Below, piece after piece: positions 7,470-14,108 of a stretch of 19,409 bases of DNA. Within the stretch, counting starts at the first letter, position 1; every line of letters starts with the position of its first letter. The notes beneath the pieces were generated by a model. It worked only from the letters and a program-made list of their open reading frames with translations. It did no database searches and was not told the DNA's origin. This stretch comes from Treponema sp. UBA4232 (GTDB taxonomy: Bacteria > Spirochaetota > Spirochaetia > Treponematales > Treponemataceae): positions 1 through 19,409 of the forward strand of contig DGXM01000164.1 in NCBI GenBank assembly GCA_002396325.1. Reading direction: 5' to 3'. Both the position numbers and the translations under genes were made by a program.

Positions 7470-8309
7470 TCATGCAACGTAAGCTTCAAGACGTGTGAGG
7501 CGAACAGGATGCTGCATCCTTACAAGGGCGCGTTTTTCAATCTGGCGGATTCTTTCCTTCGTGAGATTGCAAACATCACCGACTTCTTTGAGGGACATGG
7601 GTTTTTCACCGTTAAGACCGTAGCGCAGGCGGAGAACCTTTTCCTCGTTCGGGCGGAGCGTCTTGAGCACGGAATTGAGTTCTTCCTTCATTGCGGTGTT
7701 CATTGCCTGTTCATCAGGGGATGGAACCGTGTTGTCTTCAAGGAAGTCTCCGAGTGTGCGTTTCTGTGCACCGTCTCCCGGAACCTGCATGTCAAGGCTG
7801 ACCATCTCCTTTGAAAGATTGAGCATTTCACGGACGTGGCTTGTCTCCATTCCGAGCATCGCACCGATTTCAGTGATTTCCTGCTCCTCGCTTTTGTTTG
7901 TGCCCACAACTTTGCGTGCCTTTTCGATTTTCACAAGCTCATTCACGCGGTTCAGGGGCAGTCGGATTGCACGGCTCTTTTCGCAGATGGCCTTGAGTAT
8001 TGCCTGACGGATCCACCATACGGCGTAGGAGATGAAATGATACCCCTTTGAAACATCGAAGCGGTCAATTGCGGTAAGAAGACCGATGTTTCCTTCGCTG
8101 ATAAGGTCCAGAAGGTCGAGTCCCTGATTCTGGTATTTTTTCGCAACATTCACCACAAAGCGGAGGTTTGCTTTTACGATTGTTTCTTTTGCTTTTTTAT
8201 CTCCTGCGGCAGCTTTAACAGCAAGCTCAGTTTCCTGCTCGCGGGTCAGAAGGGGAATCTTGTTGATTTCTTTCAAGTACATATTCAAAACATTCTCATC
8301 ATTAGTCAT
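7470..8309 (-). CDS. RpoD/RpoS-type sigma-70 family factor (short, no region 1.1)
   Basis: A 279-aa RNA polymerase sigma factor with region 1.2 (about 5-37), region 2 (38-108, including the core-binding DLISEGNIGLLTAIDRF and the -10-reading HFISYAVWWIRQAI), region 3 (about 116-196) and region 4, with a helix-turn-helix at 238-262 (SLKEVGDVCNLTKERIRQ). It lacks region 1.1 and the long non-conserved insert of a primary RpoD, so it is probably a group 2, RpoS-like alternative factor, though the primary RpoD is not in the window for comparison. I start at ATG 8309, with AGGAG 8 nt upstream. A TTG at 8327 would place the ribosome binding site inside the gene. A sigma-54-type promoter lies just upstream. 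From memory T. pallidum also has a sigma gene next to groES. Confidence 0.92.
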   Translation of the reverse strand: MTNDENVLNMYLKEINKIPLLTREQETELAVKAAAGDKKAKETIVKANLRFVVNVAKKYQNQGLDLLDLISEGNIGLLTAIDRFDVSKGYHFISYAVWWIRQAILKAICEKSRAIRLPLNRVNELVKIEKARKVVGTNKSEEQEITEIGAMLGMETSHVREMLNLSKEMVSLDMQVPGDGAQKRTLGDFLEDNTVPSPDEQAMNTAMKEELNSVLKTLRPNEEKVLRLRYGLNGEKPMSLKEVGDVCNLTKERIRQIEKRALVRMQHPVRLTRLEAYVA

Positions 8310-8365
8310 GGCAGATACTCCTTGCAAAAAAAAAAGTCAGCATTCATCGTGCTTGCAAATGATAT

Positions 8366-8382
8366 AGCAAATTCTGTGCCAA
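8366..8382 (-). promoter_or_regulatory. Sigma-54 (RpoN) promoter for the sigma-factor gene
   Basis: On the minus strand the sequence reads TTGGCACAGAATTTGCT. It has GG and GC exactly 12 nt apart and fits the consensus YTGGCACGNNNNTTGCW except for A in place of G after TTGGCAC. Transcription would begin near 8355, leaving a leader of about 46 nt with AGGAG before ATG 8309. The alternative is an extended -10 (TGC-TATATC, 4 of 6) for sigma-70 with no good -35. The sigma-54 reading is stronger, and two upstream dyads support it. Confidence 0.7.
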
Positions 8383-8573
8383 GTTTATATTTTTTTCTGA
8401 AAAAAAAGTGATTTCGGGGGATTTTATGGAATCTTTAGCGTTTTTTGGGAAAATCTTCTATAAATTCATCGAATTTCAGTATGTTCACCGAGACCAAAAA
8501 CAAGTGAAAATGATTATATAAGATTCATGCGACTTAAATTCAGCCCAATAAGAATCTTTGAAAAAGAAATCAG

Positions 8574-8630
8574 AGTGTCATTTTGACTCACAGCTTGAAT
8601 TTTACCGGGGTTTTGTGTCATTTTGAAACA
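8574..8630. promoter_or_regulatory. Tandem dyads, candidate enhancer-binding-protein sites
   Basis: GTGTCATTTTGA occurs at 8575-8586 and 8615-8626, exactly 40 bp apart, close to four helical turns. Each copy is centred on a dyad: AGTGTCA-TTT-TGACTCA (5 of 7 arm pairs) and TGTGTCA-TTT-TGAAACA (6 of 7). They lie about 220 to 275 bp upstream of the predicted sigma-54 start, the usual range for activator sites. Binding is inferred; no activator is encoded here. Confidence 0.5.
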
Positions 8631-8716
8631 TTTTTTTTGAAAATCAGATTTTGTAAGAAAACTGCGCCGCAGAGTGAAGCTTTTTTGCAGATACCTCCGC
8701 AACGAAAAATAATACA

Positions 8717-8757
8717 GGCAGCGTTGAAAAACTTCAGCTTTTCGACGTTGCCTTTTA
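8717..8757 (+). terminator. 14-bp hairpin, probable terminator
   Basis: GGCAGCGTTGAAAA (8717-8730) pairs fully with TTTTCGACGTTGCC (8739-8752), with two G-U pairs and an 8-nt loop, followed by TTTTATAT. On the plus strand pairing is perfect; on the minus strand the two G-U pairs become A-C mismatches and the following tract is TGTATTATTTTT. It may still end groES transcripts (stop 29 nt away), but its better orientation has no plus-strand gene in front of it. Confidence 0.6.
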
Positions 8758-8780
8758 TATCTGTGGGTTCTTAAAATGAA

Positions 8781-9053
8781 TTACTCAACAACGGCAATGA
8801 TATCGGAATTCTTGAGAATCAGGTAATCCTCACCGTCAATCTTAATCTGTGTGCCGGCATACTTGTCGTAAAGAACTTTGTCCCCTGGTTTTACAGTAAT
8901 CTTTTCTTTTTCTGTTCCAGGTCCGATGGCTTCCACCACTGCCTGCTGTGTTTTTTCCTGGGCTGTTTCGGGAATGAAGAGTCCGCCTGCTGTCTTAGTT
9001 TCTGCGGCTGCCTGCTTTACCAATACACGGTCTGCCAAAGGTCTTATTTTCAT
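8781..9053 (-). CDS. groES: Co-chaperonin GroES
   Basis: The heptameric 10-kDa lid of the GroEL chaperonin, acting in cytoplasmic protein folding. The 90-aa product begins MKIRPLADRVLVK, has the GroEL-binding mobile loop (about 17-33, with LFI as the hydrophobic tripeptide in GGLFIPETAQEK), and ends in the typical DGEDYLILKNSDIIAVVE. I start at ATG 9053, with GGAGG 5 nt upstream; a TTG at 9065 would overlap the ribosome binding site. groEL is not adjacent, so the two subunits must be made from separate loci, as I recall for T. pallidum. No CIRCE heat-shock inverted repeat was found upstream. Confidence 0.96.
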   Translation of the reverse strand: MKIRPLADRVLVKQAAAETKTAGGLFIPETAQEKTQQAVVEAIGPGTEKEKITVKPGDKVLYDKYAGTQIKIDGEDYLILKNSDIIAVVE

Positions 9054-9136
9054 AATGTCCTCCAAAAAAAATTAAAATCACCGCCCGTTTGGGAATTGCA
9101 GGGCATTTTTTGTGCCTCGCTCTTGGTGATGTCTTT

Positions 9137-9166
9137 AATGTAATAAATTTTCCCTTCTTTCGTCAA
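9137..9166 (-). promoter_or_regulatory. Promoter of groES
   Basis: On the minus strand TTGACG (9161-9166) and TACATT (9137-9142) are 18 bp apart. The start near 9130 gives a leader of about 77 nt. It diverges from the cotransporter promoter, with 17 bp between the two -35 boxes. Confidence 0.6.
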
Positions 9167-9183
9167 CTTTTTTTTCAATCTTA

Positions 9184-9212
9184 TTGAAACAGAAACAATA
9201 TTTTTGTATGAT
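9184..9212 (+). promoter_or_regulatory. Sigma-70 promoter of the Na/Pi cotransporter gene
   Basis: TTGAAA (9184-9189) and TATGAT (9207-9212) are 17 bp apart, each one base off consensus. The start would fall at about 9219-9222, on or just before GTG 9222, so the message would have almost no leader. Confidence 0.65.
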
Positions 9213-9221
9213 TATGTTATT

Positions 9222-10874
9222 GTGAACATATTGGCAACGATTTTACAACTTCTTGGTAGTCTCTGTTTTTTACTGTACGGCATGAAAATGCTTAGTGATG
9301 GTATCCAGAAAAGTGCCGGCTCGAAACTGCAGTCTGCCCTGGGATTTATGACAGGAAACCGTGTGCTTGGTTTTTTGACTGGGCTTGTCCTTACTTTCAT
9401 AATCCAGTCGTCAGGTGCTACCACTGCAATGGAAGTGAGTTTTGTAAACGCGGGACTCATGACGCTTCAGCAGTCCGTCGGTGTCACGCTGGGTGCAAAT
9501 ATCGGAACCACAATCACGGCCTGGCTTGTCGTGTTTTTCGGTTTCAACTTCAAGATTTCTTCATTTGCAATTCCTATTTTCGGCCTTGGCTACATCCTTA
9601 CTATTATAAAGAAGATAAAAAAACAGTCGCTCGGTGAAGCGATAATGGGATTCGGTCTTTTGTTCATTGGATTGGACTGGCTTTCTGCCACAATCGATCC
9701 TTCGAACGGAACCTTGGATTTCCTTCGCAATTTCGGGAACGCAGGGGCTTGGAGCATCTTTGTCGGAGTAATCGCCGGTATCTTTATCACTGCGCTGATT
9801 CACTCGTCTTCTGCCGAAAGTGCCATCGTAATCACAATGGCCTATAAAAATCTTATTTCCTGGGAATTTGCCGCGGCCCTGGTTATCGGAAGCAACATCG
9901 GCTCAACCATAGATGCGGTTCTTGCGTCGTTGAATTCATCGGCACCTGCAAAAAGGACTGCTTTGGTCCACGTGCTTTTCAATGTGGCCACAGTGATTTT
10001 TGCATGCATTTTCTTCAATCCGTTCCTGCATCTTATCGACATCATTGTTCCAGGAACCCCTGCTTCAAATATCACATATCACATTGCCGCGCTGCACACG
10101 GTACTTAAGACAATCACATCGCTTTTGTGCCTTCCGTTCACTCCTCAGATTGCATGGCTTGCTGAAAAAATCATCAAAGACGATCCCGATGCCGTACGTG
10201 CCGAATACACTCTTGAATTCAGCGAGACAGGCGGTAGGGAAAATGCTTCTGCTTACATCATCCGTGCCGAAAAAGAAATTCAGGATATGACGGTGCTTGT
10301 AATGAAAATGTTCGAGCGCATATCTTCCGGTTTCAAAAACAGAGATGAATCCTTCTTGGATGAGCATTTCGAGTATCTTACCAAGCAGGAGGATTTTGCA
10401 GACCAGATGAAGGAAAAACTTACCCGATATCTTGTGAACTGCTCAAAACTTCCGCTTAGTGCACAGCAAAGTGACAGTCTTTCCCTGATGCAGCAGATTG
10501 TAAATGACCTTGAGGAAATGACTGATGACTGCTACAATGTCGCAATGCTCTTGAAGAAATCAATAGAAAAGAAAATGACATTCAGTCAGGAGGATATGGA
10601 CCGCCTTGAGCCGTATCTGGATCTTGCCCGCCAGAGTATGTATTTCGTGAGCAGCAATATAAACCAGCATCTTGACAATGACAAACTGATGATTGCCCGT
10701 GAGATTGAAACGCAGATTGATGTGTTCCGTCACAATCTCAAGAAAGTCGCAAGAAAGAGACTTGAAGCCGGTGCAAACGTAAAATCCGAGTTGCTTTACA
10801 TTGACCTTGTGCGTCAGATTGAAAAATTCGGAGACCGTGCATACAGCATTGCAAACGCGCTTTCACAATTCTAA
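9222..10874 (+). CDS. Na/Pi cotransporter family protein with PhoU-like domain
   Basis: An inner-membrane protein of the NptA/YjbB type. The membrane part (about 1-320) contains the two inverted Na_Pi_cotrans repeats: IIQSSGATTAMEVSF followed by GVTLGANIGTT, and IHSSSAESAIVITM followed by ALVIGSNIGSTID. The C-terminal part (about 345-550) is helical and charged and resembles PhoU. Relatives move phosphate with sodium, inward or outward; direction cannot be read here. The start is uncertain: GTG 9222 gives MNILATILQLLGSL, a typical family N-terminus, and fits the promoter. TTG 9204 would lie inside the promoter and neither has a Shine-Dalgarno. The RluA-type gene starts 2 bp after the stop. 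Confidence 0.9.
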   Translation: MNILATILQLLGSLCFLLYGMKMLSDGIQKSAGSKLQSALGFMTGNRVLGFLTGLVLTFIIQSSGATTAMEVSFVNAGLMTLQQSVGVTLGANIGTTITAWLVVFFGFNFKISSFAIPIFGLGYILTIIKKIKKQSLGEAIMGFGLLFIGLDWLSATIDPSNGTLDFLRNFGNAGAWSIFVGVIAGIFITALIHSSSAESAIVITMAYKNLISWEFAAALVIGSNIGSTIDAVLASLNSSAPAKRTALVHVLFNVATVIFACIFFNPFLHLIDIIVPGTPASNITYHIAALHTVLKTITSLLCLPFTPQIAWLAEKIIKDDPDAVRAEYTLEFSETGGRENASAYIIRAEKEIQDMTVLVMKMFERISSGFKNRDESFLDEHFEYLTKQEDFADQMKEKLTRYLVNCSKLPLSAQQSDSLSLMQQIVNDLEEMTDDCYNVAMLLKKSIEKKMTFSQEDMDRLEPYLDLARQSMYFVSSNINQHLDNDKLMIAREIETQIDVFRHNLKKVARKRLEAGANVKSELLYIDLVRQIEKFGDRAYSIANALSQF

Positions 10875-10876
10875 AA

Positions 10877-12238
10877 ATGTTTCCTCCGTTTCCTGAAGAA
10901 AAGGCATTTGAGGTCTGCCTTGAAATGAAAAGGGCCCTTAAAGACGGAAGCCTTTCCATTTGCCATGACGGTCCGTTGAGCTGTGAAAGGGAAGGACAGG
11001 GTGTTATGGTCGGTGCGCTTTTGTGCCATGATGACTTTGAAAATGTGCATACTCTTCTTGCCGTCTCAGGTGCCACACGGACTTTGGTTTCTAAAGATGA
11101 TTTGCCTCCGTTTACAGTTGCGGTTCCTTCAGTCGTGGAAAACAGGCGGATTACAGAAGCTCTTTTACCGAACGACAAAGCCATTCATCTTTTGACGGAA
11201 AAAATCAATGCACTGAAAAAATCTTCACAAAATGATTCCCGGTCAAGCGAAGCGGAAATTGCAAAATACGCGCGTGAACGTTCATCACTTACTCTTGAAT
11301 CTCAGAACCGTGTTTTCGATTTGTATTCATTTCATTGTGCAGACGGAAGGGTACGGTCTCTTCGTGAAATCTGCCGGAGTCGAAATATAAAAATGCCTCC
11401 GACAGGAACGGGTGAATGTTGCGCTCCGAAACTGCTTGACTATGCCTATGCCCATTCATTGAAGCCTTTCAGCATGGCGGAACTTTTTGTGCGGAACTCC
11501 GAAGATTGTGAGGAAAAACCGAGTCCTCCCTGCGAAGAAAGATGCAGAATCATTTTACCGGAAATGCTTGGACTTGAGATTTTGTACCGCGATAGCCAGA
11601 TAGCAGTGATAAACAAACAAAGCGGACTTCTTTCAATACCAGGACGCACGCCCGACAAAAAAGACTGTGTTTCTTCCCGTCTGAAAAATCTTTTTCCAGA
11701 GTGCATCGAACAGCCTTCCTGCCACCGCCTTGATATGGAAACCAGCGGACTTATGGTGCTTGCCTTTACAAAAGAGGCTCACCGGAATCTAAGCATCCAG
11801 TTTGAAAACGGAAACATTGGAAAAGAATACGAAGCCTGTCTTGACGGAATTCTTTCTCAAAAAGGTATAAGCGCGCACGGAACAATGGAACTTTATTTCC
11901 GTCTTGACATTGAAAACCGTCCCCACCAGATTTGGGATGCGGTTTATGGAAAAAAAGCAGTCACGGAATGGGAGATAATCCGCGTGGAAAAATACACTGC
12001 CCCTGATTCGTCCAGACGCGATGTAACGAGGGTTCGTTTTATTCCCCGCACAGGCCGTACCCACCAGCTTCGTCTTGCAAGTGCTGATTCACACGGTTTC
12101 GGTGTTCCGATTGTTGGCGACAGTCTTTACGGAAAATGCGGAAAAGGGGAGAGACTTTTGCTTCATGCTTCACGGCTTTCGTTTGATCACCCAGGCTCCG
12201 GAAAGCGTATGGAATTTGAAAGTGCATCTCCGTTTTGA
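10877..12238 (+). CDS. Long-form RluA family pseudouridine synthase
   Basis: A 453-aa protein. The C-terminal half (about 230-445) is an RluA-type RNA pseudouridine synthase that isomerises uridine in rRNA or tRNA. It has the catalytic HRLDMETSGL (283-292, Asp286) and RTGRTHQLRL (391-400). The N-terminal 225 residues are not an S4 domain; they include a helical stretch (about 100-145) and the cysteine-containing motif GTGECCAPKLLDYAY (177-191) followed by KPFSMAELF. I recall this motif from other long RluA proteins, where its role is unknown. ATG 10877 lies 2 bp after the cotransporter stop with no Shine-Dalgarno, so it is probably translated by coupling. The RNA target cannot be told. Confidence 0.9.
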   Translation: MFPPFPEEKAFEVCLEMKRALKDGSLSICHDGPLSCEREGQGVMVGALLCHDDFENVHTLLAVSGATRTLVSKDDLPPFTVAVPSVVENRRITEALLPNDKAIHLLTEKINALKKSSQNDSRSSEAEIAKYARERSSLTLESQNRVFDLYSFHCADGRVRSLREICRSRNIKMPPTGTGECCAPKLLDYAYAHSLKPFSMAELFVRNSEDCEEKPSPPCEERCRIILPEMLGLEILYRDSQIAVINKQSGLLSIPGRTPDKKDCVSSRLKNLFPECIEQPSCHRLDMETSGLMVLAFTKEAHRNLSIQFENGNIGKEYEACLDGILSQKGISAHGTMELYFRLDIENRPHQIWDAVYGKKAVTEWEIIRVEKYTAPDSSRRDVTRVRFIPRTGRTHQLRLASADSHGFGVPIVGDSLYGKCGKGERLLLHASRLSFDHPGSGKRMEFESASPF

Positions 12239-12277
12239 TTTCAGACAAAATACAGATTTTTTTTAGGAGACGGTTTT

Positions 12278-12505
12278 ATGACTGTGGAAGATTTTAAAAA
12301 TGCGATTGAAGTGCGGCGTGATTTTGATTTCATTTACCGTGGGAAAAGATATGTGGTGAATGTCTCAAGAAAGAGCGGTGAAATAACTTTCGGCGAAGAA
12401 TATCTCATTCCGAAAAAATTCGACTCGTACCGGCATCTCATGGCTGAATGTCTTGTTGAAGGAAGAAACCTTTTGGACCTGCTCTGTGACTGTTCGTTTT
12501 CGTGA
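12278..12505 (+). CDS. Small hypothetical protein, 75 aa
   Basis: Not recognised with certainty. It is a short, soluble, charged protein without signal or membrane segment. The pattern FDFIYRGKRYVVNVSRKSGE, then ITFGEE, and an ending VEGRNLLDLL resemble small uncharacterised proteins of Clostridia and treponemes that read roughly as Y-N-G-K-x-Y followed later by I-x-G-K-x-L-x-D-I. A good AGGAG 8 nt before ATG 12278 supports translation. It starts 39 bp after the RluA-type gene with no terminator between, so it is probably the third gene of that operon. Confidence 0.75.
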   Translation: MTVEDFKNAIEVRRDFDFIYRGKRYVVNVSRKSGEITFGEEYLIPKKFDSYRHLMAECLVEGRNLLDLLCDCSFS

Positions 12506-12582
12506 TGTGATTTTTTGCTGACTCGTTTTGAACTCTTTACATTTTGTTTCATGCTGAAGCCCTGTTTGGACGATGCCCTGTA

Positions 12583-12611
12583 TTTACAACGGAAACGCTT
12601 TATTTTATAAT
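12583..12611 (+). promoter_or_regulatory. Strong sigma-70 promoter of the SDR gene
   Basis: TTTACA (12583-12588) and a perfect TATAAT (12606-12611) are 17 bp apart. The expected start, 7 nt after the -10 box, is base 12618, the A of the ATG. Confidence 0.75.
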
Positions 12612-12617
12612 GAAAGA

Positions 12618-13487
12618 ATGAAAAGAATAATGATTGTTACAGGGGCTTCAAGCGGAATGGGAGTCTGTTTTGCTTCCCAGCTTGCCCGTGAAAGTGCGGA
12701 ATACAGAAATGACGTCAGGGCGGAAAAAAAATCCCTTTCTTCCGATGAGATTTGGATTGTGGCCCGCCGTGCGCAGAAACTTGAAGAAACAAAGGCCAGG
12801 ATTCTGCGCGAAAAAGAAGAGTTTGAATCAAAGGCTGGAAAGGATTTGTACCCTTCGGTCGTTTGCGTTCCAATGGACATAAGCGGAAAGTCAGGCGCAG
12901 CTGCATTCCGTGAAAAACTGGAGTCTGCGGCAAAAGAAAGCGGTGAAATCTGCGTGAGCGTTCTTGTGAACAATGCAGGCTTTGGAACATACGGTGAGTT
13001 TGCAGATACAGATACCGAGCGGGAAATGGATATGATTGATTTGGACTGCACGTCTCTTACCGGCATCACGGGTTTTTGTCTTCCGTATATGAAAAAGGGA
13101 AGCCGCATAATCAACACTGCTTCTCTGGCCTCTTATCTTCCACTTGGGAATTTTGCGGTTTACGGAGCCGCAAAGGCTTATGTGCTCAGTTTTTCTGTTG
13201 CGCTGGCGGCGGAATTGAAGTCAAAAGGAATTTCCGTGACGGCATTGTGTCCCGGGCCTGTGAGCACGGAATTTGCAAACGTGGCATCGAAAGGTGCTAG
13301 AAAAGAAGTGCGGAACGGTCTTTCCCCGGAAAAAACTGTTGCTCACTGTCTTAAAAAATCAAGAAAAGGAAAATTGTATTCGCTTTGGGCCTTCAGATGG
13401 AAATTCAAAGCCGTGGCAAGCAGGTTTGTGGGAAGATATGCCGGAGCCTGGTTTACCTATAAATACTGCAAGAGACCCAGTAATTGA
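12618..13487 (+). CDS. Short-chain dehydrogenase/reductase
   Basis: A 289-aa classical SDR oxidoreductase using NAD(P)H; substrate unknown. It shows the cofactor motif TGASSGMG (8-15), NNAG (118-121), the catalytic Ser169 in NTASLAS and Tyr182/Lys186 in YGAAK, and PGPVSTEF after strand 6. There is an insertion of about 15 charged residues (roughly 28-43) between the first helix and second strand. The C-terminal tail is basic and aromatic (from about 255) and may touch the membrane. I start at ATG 12618 because it sits at the predicted transcription start. An in-frame ATG at 12573 lies upstream of the promoter -35 box and ATG 12630 would also be possible. No Shine-Dalgarno is present for any of them. 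Confidence 0.92.
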   Translation: MKRIMIVTGASSGMGVCFASQLARESAEYRNDVRAEKKSLSSDEIWIVARRAQKLEETKARILREKEEFESKAGKDLYPSVVCVPMDISGKSGAAAFREKLESAAKESGEICVSVLVNNAGFGTYGEFADTDTEREMDMIDLDCTSLTGITGFCLPYMKKGSRIINTASLASYLPLGNFAVYGAAKAYVLSFSVALAAELKSKGISVTALCPGPVSTEFANVASKGARKEVRNGLSPEKTVAHCLKKSRKGKLYSLWAFRWKFKAVASRFVGRYAGAWFTYKYCKRPSN

Positions 13488-13508
13488 TGCAGGGAGTCTT
13501 TAAAACAT

Positions 13509-13531
13509 CAGCTTCTGCAAGGCTGGTTTTT
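13509..13531 (+). terminator. Weak terminator after the SDR gene
   Basis: CAGCTT (13509-13514) pairs with AAGGCTG (13519-13525) with one bulged G and a 4-nt loop, followed by GTTTTT. It lies 22 nt after the stop. Confidence 0.5.
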
Positions 13532-13553
13532 AGAGATGCCCTGTGGATTTTTT

Positions 13554-13582
13554 TTGATTTTATAGCGATATAGTGGTATAAT
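13554..13582 (+). promoter_or_regulatory. Sigma-70 promoter of the TIGR03546-TIGR03545 pair
   Basis: TTGATT (13554-13559) and a perfect TATAAT (13577-13582) are 17 bp apart. Only 8 nt separate the -10 box from ATG 13591, so the transcript should begin at or next to the start codon. Confidence 0.7.
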
Positions 13583-13590
13583 ATTTAATC

Positions 13591-14106
13591 ATGTTGAAAG
13601 CTTTTGTGAAATTGATAAAGGCATTGAGTTCAAATACCGCACCCGGAGAGATTGCCCATGCGTTTGCCTGGGGTGTGATTCTGGGATTTATGCCGAAAGA
13701 CAATGCCCTGTGGTATATTCTTTTCATTTTTATTTTTTTCATGCGCATACAGCGTGGAGTGATGACCATTACCATGCTGCTTGTGTCTCTTTTTGCAGGA
13801 ATTGCAGATCCATTTTTCAATGAAGTGGGATATTGGATTCTGTCGCACCCGGCCATGCAGTCGCCTATGACCACTCTCATCAATACACCTTTTGTGGCGT
13901 TCACTAAAATCAACAACACCATAGTAATGGGATGTCTTGCCTGTTCTGCAGCCGCTTATATTCCCTTGTACATTATAAGCCGGGTCCTCACCTGGATTTG
14001 GCGGAAATACCTTGGTGCAGCTCTGAAAAATCTCAAGGTTGTGAAGATGATAGGCAATGTTCCGTTGGTTCAGAAAATAGCAGATTTCATGCAAGGAGAT
14101 TTCTGA
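13591..14106 (+). CDS. TIGR03546 family membrane protein
   Basis: A 171-aa multi-pass inner-membrane protein of unknown function. It has an amphipathic N-terminal helix (MLKAFVKLIKAL), then a DUF2062-like stretch IAHAFAWGVILGFMPKDN (about 21-38), and hydrophobic segments at about 40-75 and 108-130, followed by a basic tail. As I recall the family, it occurs mainly as one half of a two-gene pair in bacteria with outer membranes, which is the case here: the TIGR03545 gene starts 2 bp after the stop. No Shine-Dalgarno precedes ATG 13591, which matches the leaderless promoter geometry. Confidence 0.85.
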   Translation: MLKAFVKLIKALSSNTAPGEIAHAFAWGVILGFMPKDNALWYILFIFIFFMRIQRGVMTITMLLVSLFAGIADPFFNEVGYWILSHPAMQSPMTTLINTPFVAFTKINNTIVMGCLACSAAAYIPLYIISRVLTWIWRKYLGAALKNLKVVKMIGNVPLVQKIADFMQGDF

Positions 14107-14108
14107 TT

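Larger units (their letters stand above)
8310..8780. other. 471-bp intergenic region between groES and the sigma gene
   Basis: No convincing coding sequence. It holds the sigma-54-type promoter (8366-8382), two dyads (8574-8590 and 8614-8630) and a hairpin (8717-8757). A perfect minus-strand TATAAT (8513-8518) has only a poor -35 match, so a second sigma-70 promoter for the sigma gene is possible but weak. Two reading frames of about 62 codons, one per strand, have no ribosome binding site and poor composition. Confidence 0.7.

Noticed and set aside
8514..8702. 62-aa minus-strand frame in the sigma-groES gap
   Set aside because: TTG start without Shine-Dalgarno, no motif, and it covers the putative regulatory dyads.
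8583..8774. 63-aa plus-strand frame in the sigma-groES gap
   Set aside because: TTG start without Shine-Dalgarno and it reads through the hairpin at 8717-8752.
9054..9203. CIRCE or other heat-shock operator at groES
   Set aside because: No TTAGCACTC-N9-GAGTGCTAA-like repeat is present; only a plain sigma-70-type promoter was found.
13932..14108. 59-codon upstream extension of the TIGR03545 gene
   Set aside because: It overlaps the TIGR03546 gene out of frame; ATG 14109 has AAGGAG.
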